NCBI RefSeq assembly: GCF_000424625.1
Contig: NZ_AUKG01000001.1
Span: 1,240,001-1,304,000 of the forward strand
Length of the DNA stretch: 64,000 nt
Source: Conexibacter woesei Iso977N
GTDB taxonomy: Bacteria > Actinomycetota > Thermoleophilia > Solirubrobacterales > Solirubrobacteraceae
Direction of reading: 5' to 3'
Shown here: positions 58,044 to 64,000 of the stretch, piece by piece
How the letters are laid out: each line of letters starts with the position of its first letter
Numbering within the stretch: the first letter of the stretch is position 1
Made by a program: the position numbers and the translations under genes
Notes under the pieces: model-generated
Told to the model about the DNA's origin: nothing
What the model saw: only the letters and a program-made list of their open reading frames with translations
The model's database searches: none

Positions 58044-59075
58044 CTAGTCGAGCTGGAGGGTGCCGAGGAAGGTGGTTGATTCCTCGGGCGTGAGGCCGCC
58101 GTGGTGGCCTAGGAACTTCTGCTCGACGTCTTCGTGGCCGGTGAGCCAGACCTGGTGGCCGGGGGATGGGAGCACGCAGACCGGGGGAAGGCGGGCTGCG
58201 AGGCGAGGGCCGATTGACGGGCCGAAGAGGGTGTGGCTGGGCACGGCGGTTGCGTCTTCGCCCAGGCGCGTGTTGAGCGCGTCGAGTTCCTCGATGGGCA
58301 CGTCGAGGAAGAGGTCGCGGGAGGAGCCGGCGGGTTGGATGCCGGGGAGGTCGAGGTAGGTCACGCGGTCCGGGGATACGTCGATTTGGCCGTGATCCGC
58401 GGTGAGCAACAACAAGGTGTTCGGGAAGTGCTCGCGCTCCGGCCCGAAGAAGAGGGTGTAGATGGCGTCGAGGGCCCGGAGCGCGATGTCGTCGAACTCG
58501 GGAGATGAGGGGCCGTGGAGGTGGCCGGTTGTGTCGATGAGGTCGTAGTAGATGTAGGTGTAGGACTTCTCTGACGCGGGTGTGAGGGGGAGGGAGGCGA
58601 GGTTGGAGTAGGGGACCAACTGCGCTCCGCGCAGCGCGACCGCGTCGAAGCCGGAGGGGGAGAAGCGGTCGGGGGAGAACACGGTCGACGTCGCCCCGTG
58701 GCGGATGGCCAGGCGCTGGTAGAAGGTCGGGCCGTCGGGCAGCAGGCCGCGCGCGTAGGGGGCGTCGGGCGGAACCAGCAGCGGGATCGTGATCGCGTCG
58801 AGGGCCGGCTCGTAGATGCGCCACTCGTACAACCCGTGGTCCTCGACCGGCAGCCCCGTGTGCATCGTCGTCACGTGCGCGGTCGTCGTCGAGGGGAACT
58901 GCGAGCGCAGAGGGGCCAGCGACCCGTCGCGGGCGATGCGGCGCAACAGCGGGTGCTGCGCGTGGCGTTGGACGAAGGTCCAGCCGAACGCGTCGAGGAG
59001 GACCACGATGACGTGGTCGTGGGAGTCGAGCTGCCGGGCGATCAGGCCCGGCAGCTCGGAGAAGCGCTCGATCAC
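58044..59075 (-). CDS. Type I phosphodiesterase / nucleotide pyrophosphatase family protein
   Basis: 343 residues from GTG 59075 with GGGAG upstream. Alkaline-phosphatase superfamily ligands occur in order: Asp in VIVVLLDAFGWTF, nucleophile Thr in FPSTTTAHVTTMHTGLPVED, Asp/His in YYDLIDTTGHLHG, Asp-His in LLTADHGQIDV and His in FLGHHGGLTPEE. The two-metal site is therefore complete. There is no signal peptide, so a cytoplasmic phosphodi- or monoesterase acting on nucleotides, phospholipid head groups or phosphonates. It forms a probable operon with GIY-YIG (10 nt) and follows the aldo-keto reductase by 11 nt. Confidence 0.88.
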   Translation of the reverse strand: MIERFSELPGLIARQLDSHDHVIVVLLDAFGWTFVQRHAQHPLLRRIARDGSLAPLRSQFPSTTTAHVTTMHTGLPVEDHGLYEWRIYEPALDAITIPLLVPPDAPYARGLLPDGPTFYQRLAIRHGATSTVFSPDRFSPSGFDAVALRGAQLVPYSNLASLPLTPASEKSYTYIYYDLIDTTGHLHGPSSPEFDDIALRALDAIYTLFFGPEREHFPNTLLLLTADHGQIDVSPDRVTYLDLPGIQPAGSSRDLFLDVPIEELDALNTRLGEDATAVPSHTLFGPSIGPRLAARLPPVCVLPSPGHQVWLTGHEDVEQKFLGHHGGLTPEESTTFLGTLQLD

Positions 59076-59086
59076 GCTCCCATTCT

Positions 59087-60067
59087 CTACTTCGAGAGCG
59101 TCGCCATCATGTTGGGTGGGTAGCGGTCGCCGGCCACGTCGGGCAGCGTCGCGGAGATCTCGGCCAGCTCGGCCTCCGACAGCGTCACGTCGGCCGCCGC
59201 CACGTTCTCCTCCAACCGCGTCCGGTTCTTGGTCCCCGGGATCGCCACGGTGTCGTCGCCCTGGGCCAGCACCCACGCCAGCGCGAGCTGCGCCGCCGTC
59301 ACGCCCTTGGCCGCGGCGAGCTGCTCGATCTTCGCCACCACGTCCAGGTTCTTCTGGAAGTTCTCGCCGACGAACCGCGGCGACGAGCGGCGGTAGTCGT
59401 CCTCGTCGAAGTCGTCGATCGACCTGTAGGCCCCGGTCAGGAACCCGCGCCCCAGCGGCGAGTACGCCACCAGCGCGATGCCCAGCTCGCGCAGCACGCC
59501 CACGACCTCGTCCTCGACGTCGCGCGACCACAGCGAGTACTCGGTCTGGACGGCGGCGATCGGATGCACCGCGGCTGCGCGGCGGATCGTCTCGGGCCCC
59601 GCCTCGCTCAACCCCAGCTCGCGCACTTTGCCCTCGGCCACCAGCTCGGCCATCGCCCCGACCGTCTCCTCGATCGGCACGTCCGGGTCGACGCGGTGCT
59701 GGTAGTACAGGTCGATCACGTCGACCCCCAACCGCTGCAACGAGCCCTCGACCGACGACTTCACGTAGTCCGGCCGCCCGCACACGCCGCGCTTGGCGGG
59801 ATCGTCGGGGTCGAGCAGGATCCCGAACTTCGTCGCCAGCACGACGGAATCCCGCCGCCCCGCCAGAGCCCGCCCGACCAGCTCCTCGTTGACGTACGGC
59901 CCGTACATGTCGGCCGTGTCCAGCAGCGTCACGCCCAGCTCCAGCGCGCGGTGGATGGTGGCGATCGACTCGGAGTCGTCGCGCCCGCCCGTGTAGAACG
60001 CGCTCATCCCCATGCACCCCAACCCGAGGGCGCTCACTTCCAAGGACCCCAACTTGCGCGTGTTCAT
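59087..60067 (-). CDS. Aldo/keto reductase
   Basis: 326 residues of AKR barrel: [32 protein letters not shown] (catalytic Asp and Tyr), [12 protein letters not shown] (Lys), [20 protein letters not shown] (His), [36 protein letters not shown] and [18 protein letters not shown] (NADP site). It is closest to the YakC/pyridoxal-reductase-like group of bacterial AKRs, reducing aldehydes with NADPH. Start overlaps the MerR stop by 4 nt (ATGA), so it is co-expressed with that regulator and likely protects against the compound the regulator senses. Confidence 0.95.
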   Translation of the reverse strand: MNTRKLGSLEVSALGLGCMGMSAFYTGGRDDSESIATIHRALELGVTLLDTADMYGPYVNEELVGRALAGRRDSVVLATKFGILLDPDDPAKRGVCGRPDYVKSSVEGSLQRLGVDVIDLYYQHRVDPDVPIEETVGAMAELVAEGKVRELGLSEAGPETIRRAAAVHPIAAVQTEYSLWSRDVEDEVVGVLRELGIALVAYSPLGRGFLTGAYRSIDDFDEDDYRRSSPRFVGENFQKNLDVVAKIEQLAAAKGVTAAQLALAWVLAQGDDTVAIPGTKNRTRLEENVAAADVTLSEAELAEISATLPDVAGDRYPPNMMATLSK

Positions 60068-60429
60068 CCGATCTTCTCCTTGTACAAGTCGATCTTGTAG
60101 TCGATGAGCTCCAGGTTCCTCTCCATCTCGGCCAGCGCGGCGCGCACCTGGTCGCGGTGGGCCTCCAGCAGCGCCAGCCGCTCGCGCTCGTTCCCGTCGC
60201 CCTCGCGCAGCAGCTCGGCGTACTTCCGGACCTCCCGGATCGGCATGCCGGTCGCGCGCAGCTTCGTCAGGAACGCGATCCGCGACAGGTCGCGGTCGCT
60301 GTAGCGCCGCCGCCCGCCGGCCTCGCGGCCGACCGGGTCCAGCAGCCCCGCCCGCTCGTAGTAGCGCAACGTGTGCGCGGTCAGGCCGGAGGCCTCCGCG
60401 GCCTCCGAGATCGTCATCGAAACCGCCAT
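60064..60429 (-). CDS. MerR-family regulator
   Basis: 121 residues from ATG 60429; the GTG at 60438 overlaps the predicted -10 box and cannot be transcribed from this promoter. Winged helix: [20 protein letters not shown], then [20 protein letters not shown] and [20 protein letters not shown], followed by the dimerisation coiled coil ([20 protein letters not shown]). There are no metal-binding Cys at the C-terminus, so it belongs with the small-molecule or aldehyde/disulfide sensors rather than metal sensors. It leads the operon with the aldo/keto reductase and controls its own 19-bp-spaced promoter. Confidence 0.95.
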   Translation of the reverse strand: MAVSMTISEAAEASGLTAHTLRYYERAGLLDPVGREAGGRRRYSDRDLSRIAFLTKLRATGMPIREVRKYAELLREGDGNERERLALLEAHRDQVRAALAEMERNLELIDYKIDLYKEKIG

Positions 60430-60436
60430 GGCCAAC

Positions 60437-60467
60437 ACGCTACGACTTCGAGCGCGCTCGAAGTCAA
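60437..60467 (-). promoter_or_regulatory. MerR-type promoter with 19-bp spacer and 20-bp palindrome
   Basis: On the minus strand TTGACT (60467-60462) and TAGCGT (60442-60437) are 19 nt apart, the overlong spacing that MerR proteins untwist. The perfect palindrome ACTTCGAGCGCGCTCGAAGT (60445-60464) fills the spacer. TAGCGT ends 7 nt before the ATG, so the transcript is probably leaderless. Confidence 0.9.
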
Positions 60468-60605
60468 GGGCCGGACATCCGCGGGCGGACGCGCTCCCCC
60501 GACCGCGGGACCCCAGAACTGACCACGCACCGGTCGGACTCCCGTCCGCGAACCGCCAACCGGCTCAGCCGCGTCCGACCTCCGGACAGAGCCCCCTCCG
60601 CCGCC

Positions 60606-63600
60606 ATGCCGCAACGCTCCCAGGACTCCCTCATCGCCCACGCGCGCACGCTCGCGCGGATCCTCGCCGCGCTCGTCGCGGCGATCGGCGTCTGCACGCT
60701 CCTCGGGCGCGCGACCGGGATCGCGCTGATCGGCCACCTCACGCCCGGCTCGCCCTCGATGCTCCCGGGCACCGCGCTCGCGCTCACGCTCTACGGCGCC
60801 GCGCTGTTCGTCCACGCGCGCCCCTCGCGCGACCGCACGATCACCCGCGCCGCCCGGACCGCCGCGACGCTCGCCGTGCTGACCACCGTCGTCTGCGCGG
60901 TCGTCCCGCTGCCGCACCGCATCACGCCGACCGCACTCGCCGCGCTGCTCGCGCTCGGCCTCGCGCTGGAGCTGGACCGTCGCCGCCGCGCCGACGGCCG
61001 CCTCGTCAACGCGATCGCGCTCGCGCCGCTGGTCATCGGCCTGGTCGGCGTCGCCGCCTACGTGTCCGGCATCGGCTCCTTCACCGGGACCGCCGGGAGC
61101 CTGCGCGTCGCGCTGGCCACCGCGCTCGCGCTCGTCGCCGCCGGCGGCTCGCTCCTGCTCGCGCGCCCCAGCCGCGGGACCGTGCGCCTGCTGGTCTCCG
61201 CCGGTCCCGGCGGGATCCTCGCGCGCCGCCTGCTGCCGATGGCGCTCGCGATCCCGCTCGGCCTCGACGCGCTGCGCTCCGCGGTCTCCGACGCCGGCCT
61301 CGTGGAGCACCACGTCGGCGACTGGCTCTACGCGGTCGCGCTGGTGATCACGCTCGGCGCGGTCGTCCTGCGCCTCGCGACGCGCCTGAACGTCGCCGAG
61401 GTCGGCCGCCGCGCGGTCGAGGAGCGCCTGCGCAGCAGCGAGGCGATCGCGCGCTCGGTCACCGACACCGCCAACGACGCGATCGTCTCGGCCGACGCCA
61501 ACGGCTGGATCACGCTCTTCAACCCCGCCGCCGAGCGCCTGTTCGGCTGGGCGGCCGCCGAGGTCATGGGCCGCCCGGTCACGCTGCTGATGCCCGAGCG
61601 CTACCGGACCCCGCACCGCGACAGCCTGCGCCGCTCGGCCCACGGCGCGCCGCTGCGCCTGGCCGGCGTGCCGCTGGAGCTGCACGGCATCACCAAGGCC
61701 GGCCGCGAGTTCGACCTGGAGATCTCGTTCGCCCGGGTCGACGGCGCCGAGGGCTTCCACGTCACCGCGATCATGCGCGACATCTCACCGCGCAAGATGC
61801 TCGAGCGGATCGCACGCGAGGACAGTGAGCGCATCGCCCGCGTCGTCTCGGCCCAGACCGCGATCGCCGGCGGCTCCGGCGAGCTGGTCGCGACGCTCGA
61901 CCTCGTCGCCGCCCAGGCCGCCGCGATCGTCGGCGGCGACGGCGCGGTCGTCGAGCTGCCCGACGGCGACGACATGGTCTACCGCGCGGGCGCCGGGGCC
62001 GGCGCCGCGCACCTCGGCACGCGGATCGCGATCGAGGGCAGCCTCTCCGGCAGCGTGCTGCGCAGCGGCGAGTCCGCGTTCTGCCTGGACTGCAGCGCCG
62101 ACCCGCGCGTCAACGCGGAGGCCTGCGCGCGCGTCGGCGTCGGCTCGATGGTCTGCGTCGCGCTGCGCCATCAGGACGAGGCGATCGGCGTTCTCAAGGT
62201 GTACGCCAAGGACCCGCACAGCTTCGCCGATCGCGACGTCCAGACGCTGGAGCTGCTGGCCGGCCTGGCCGCCGCGACCGTCCATCGCGCGCAGGTCGAG
62301 CGCCGCCTCGCCGCGCTGCACGCCGCCGGCGCCGAGCTGGGCTTCGCCCGCTCGCTGCAGGACGGCCTCGTCGGCGCGCTGCGCGGGACCGGCGAGCAGC
62401 TCGGCTGGAACGCCGGCGCGATCTGGCTGTCCGGCGCCGCCGACGGGTCGCTGACCTGCGCCGGGACCTGGCACGCGCCGGGCCTGCCGGTCGGCCCGTT
62501 CCTGGAGCTCGTCGAGCAGACCGAGGAGTTCGGCACCGGCACGCTGATCGACGCCGTCCGCCGCTCCGGCGCGCGCGCCTGGGTCGAGCACGTCGAGTCC
62601 ACCGACCCCGACGCCACGCCGGACCCGCGCCGCATCCGCGCCGCCGCCACGTGCGGGCTGCGCACGCTGACCGCGGTCCCGATCGTCGCACGCGGCCAGA
62701 CGCTCGGCGTGCTCGAGCTCGGCGCGCTGGAGGCCCGCAGCCACGACAGCGCGACGCTGGACCTGATCGACGACGTCGCCGCCGCGGTCGCGCAGTTCGT
62801 CCAGCGCCGCGATGCCGAGGAGCGCATCACGACGCAGGCGACGAACCTCGCCGCGGTCGCCGAGCTGAGCGCCACGCTCTCGCACGCCGGCGAGCCCGAG
62901 CAGACGCGCCCGCTGCTGGTCGGCGCGATCCGCGACCTCGCGCGTGCCGACTCCGTGATGCTCTTCGAGCCCGACGGGCCGGACCACCTGGCGATCAGCG
63001 CCGAGGCCGGCGGCCTGGTCGACGTCGGCCGCCGCGTCGAGCTGCACGAGCACAAGGCGGTCGTCGCCGAGGTCTTCCTGAGCGGTCGCGGGCGCTTCGT
63101 CGGCGACTACCTCTCGGAGTCGTCGCACTGGCGCGCGCTGCGCGAGCAGACCGGGCTGCGCTCGGCGCACTACGAGCCGGTCCTGCGCGACGGCGTGGTC
63201 GCGGGCGTCCTGGTCATCGCGACCTGCGCGGTGCGCCCGCGCGACCACCGCGGCCTCGACCAGCTGATGCGCCTGCTCGCCGGTGAGGCGGGCACAGCAC
63301 TCGCGCTCTCCGACCTCGTCGCGTCGCTCGACGCGCTGGCGCGCACCGACCAGCTCACCGGCCTCGCCAACCGCCGCACGTGGGACGACGAGCTGCCGCG
63401 CGAGCTGGCCCGCGCGCGTCGCAACGGCGAGCCGCTGTCGGTCGCGATCCTCGACCTCGACCGCTTCAAGTCCTACAACGACACCTACGGCCACCCGGCC
63501 GGCGACCGCCTCCTGCGCGGCGCGGCCGCCGCGTGGACCGAGCGCCTGCGCACGACCGACCTGCTCGCCCGCTACGGCGGCGAGGAGTTCGCGGTGCTGC

Positions 63601-63797
63601 TGCCTGGCTGCGACACGGCGGCCGCCGCGCAGGTCGTCGAGCACCTGCGCGCCGCGGTCCCCGACGACGAGACCTGCTCGATCGGCCTCGCGACGTGGGA
63701 CGGCGACGAGTCCTGCGACACCCTCGTCGCCCGCGCCGACACGGCGCTCTACCGCGCCAAGGACGGCGGCCGCAACCGCGTCGTCGCGGCCGCCTGA
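60606..63797 (+). CDS. Membrane PAS-GAF-GGDEF diguanylate cyclase
   Basis: 1063 residues. About eight transmembrane helices (residues 15-255) form the sensor; a PAS domain (about 275-395: DAIVSADANGWITLFNPAAE) is followed by three GAF-like domains (about 410-565, 570-730, 745-895) and a C-terminal GGDEF domain (about 905-1060: TDQLTGLANRRTWDDELPRE, LDLDRFKSYNDTYGHPAGDR, and RYGGEEFAVLLPG with GGEEF at 991-995). The active site is intact, so it should make cyclic-di-GMP from two GTP; an upstream RxxD inhibitory site is not obvious. It balances the HD-GYP protein at 19950 and feeds receptors such as the PilZ protein at 42392. The 138 nt before it hold the MerR promoter and no gene. Confidence 0.93.
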   Translation: MPQRSQDSLIAHARTLARILAALVAAIGVCTLLGRATGIALIGHLTPGSPSMLPGTALALTLYGAALFVHARPSRDRTITRAARTAATLAVLTTVVCAVVPLPHRITPTALAALLALGLALELDRRRRADGRLVNAIALAPLVIGLVGVAAYVSGIGSFTGTAGSLRVALATALALVAAGGSLLLARPSRGTVRLLVSAGPGGILARRLLPMALAIPLGLDALRSAVSDAGLVEHHVGDWLYAVALVITLGAVVLRLATRLNVAEVGRRAVEERLRSSEAIARSVTDTANDAIVSADANGWITLFNPAAERLFGWAAAEVMGRPVTLLMPERYRTPHRDSLRRSAHGAPLRLAGVPLELHGITKAGREFDLEISFARVDGAEGFHVTAIMRDISPRKMLERIAREDSERIARVVSAQTAIAGGSGELVATLDLVAAQAAAIVGGDGAVVELPDGDDMVYRAGAGAGAAHLGTRIAIEGSLSGSVLRSGESAFCLDCSADPRVNAEACARVGVGSMVCVALRHQDEAIGVLKVYAKDPHSFADRDVQTLELLAGLAAATVHRAQVERRLAALHAAGAELGFARSLQDGLVGALRGTGEQLGWNAGAIWLSGAADGSLTCAGTWHAPGLPVGPFLELVEQTEEFGTGTLIDAVRRSGARAWVEHVESTDPDATPDPRRIRAAATCGLRTLTAVPIVARGQTLGVLELGALEARSHDSATLDLIDDVAAAVAQFVQRRDAEERITTQATNLAAVAELSATLSHAGEPEQTRPLLVGAIRDLARADSVMLFEPDGPDHLAISAEAGGLVDVGRRVELHEHKAVVAEVFLSGRGRFVGDYLSESSHWRALREQTGLRSAHYEPVLRDGVVAGVLVIATCAVRPRDHRGLDQLMRLLAGEAGTALALSDLVASLDALARTDQLTGLANRRTWDDELPRELARARRNGEPLSVAILDLDRFKSYNDTYGHPAGDRLLRGAAAAWTERLRTTDLLARYGGEEFAVLLPGCDTAAAAQVVEHLRAAVPDDETCSIGLATWDGDESCDTLVARADTALYRAKDGGRNRVVAAA

Positions 63798-63831
63798 GTC
63801 GGCGACCGGACCTCAAGTCCACGTACGCTGA

Positions 63832-64000
63832 CACCGCACCGAGGTGGCCGCGGTCGCCGAGGAGGCGTCGGCCAGCGCGGAGGAGGTCTCGGCCTCGACC
63901 GAGCAGACGTCGGCCTCGACGCAGGAGATCGCGGCCTCGGCCGGCGAGCTCGCGCGCACCGCGGGCGACCTCGAGGCGCTCGTCGCGCAGTTCAACCTGC
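63832..64000 (+). pseudogene. Chemoreceptor 3' fragment (truncated by window edge)
   Basis: Starting 34 nt after the GGDEF stop, the frame beginning at 63832 reads [20 protein letters not shown] and continues through QEIAASAGELARTAGDLEAL towards VAQFNL, an almost exact match in spacing to the last 50 codons of the chemoreceptor at 3267-5060 ([20 protein letters not shown], then [20 protein letters not shown]). An in-frame TGA lies just before it (63829-63831), and no sensor, membrane or HAMP sequence precedes it. It is therefore a detached receptor tail, continuing beyond the window. A GTG at 63844 could start a short peptide, but a pseudogene or a recombination scar is more likely. Confidence 0.7.

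Overview
The window is 64 kb of very GC-rich DNA with strong third-position G/C bias and dense genes on both strands. It looks like the chromosome of a high-GC actinobacterium. The gene set (F420-type LLM oxidoreductase, many GAF sensors, ECF sigma factors, sedolisin, many leaderless starts) fits Thermoleophilia/Solirubrobacterales best, but no rRNA or tRNA is present to prove it. There is no CRISPR array, prophage or transposase. The only mobile-element-like objects are a 169-nt palindrome, a 136-nt tandem repeat and a polymorphic-toxin end.

Layout. 1-2.4 kb: 3' end of an RHS/YD-repeat protein with a variable tip, followed by a low-GC two-helix membrane protein (candidate immunity). 2.4-9 kb: FHA protein, chemoreceptor, ArsR regulator, NUDIX hydrolase, and an ECF sigma factor with its membrane anti-sigma-like partner. 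9-13.8 kb: Lgt, an MFS exporter, Ohr peroxidase and a secreted sedolisin. 13.8-19.4 kb: two paralogous FAD oxidoreductases bracketing an MBL hydrolase and a convergent NarL-type two-component pair, with related palindromes in the flavoprotein promoters. 19.5-25.6 kb: HD-GYP phosphodiesterase and the glpF-glpK-glpD glycerol operon. 25.6-27 kb: an ECF sigma factor fused to a class I amidotransferase-like (peptidase C26) domain, translationally coupled to a small GNAT-like protein. 27-35.7 kb: secreted protein, putative zincin, HIT protein, LLM oxidoreductase, the long palindrome, TetR plus acyl-CoA dehydrogenase, HlyIII protein, coiled-coil protein and YqgE. 35.9-43.4 kb: Crp-type regulator, MFS pump, DUF2339 protein, TetR with twin operators, Tim44-like protein and PilZ protein. 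43.5-49.1 kb: secreted protein, FAH-family enzyme, glycerophosphodiesterase, ArsR-type regulator, AAA/DUF4143 ATPase behind 23-bp repeats, and ClpP. 49.3-57 kb: a giant AAA/TPR regulator, an acetoacetate-decarboxylase-like enzyme paired with a flavoprotein, and UspA. 57-64 kb: tandem repeat at the end of a GIY-YIG gene, a phosphodiesterase, a MerR/aldo-keto reductase operon with a textbook MerR promoter, a GGDEF sensor, and a stray chemoreceptor 3' end at the window edge.

How it works together. A diguanylate cyclase, an HD-GYP phosphodiesterase and a PilZ receptor give a cyclic-di-GMP circuit in one window. Glycerol import, phosphorylation and oxidation form one operon, and a secreted glycerophosphodiesterase could feed it. 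Two genome-style habits stand out. Many start codons lie 6-10 nt downstream of a TAnnnT box (predicted leaderless mRNAs), and convergent neighbours repeatedly share the tetranucleotide CTAG as a double stop codon.

All functions are read from sequence motifs by eye; no database search was run.
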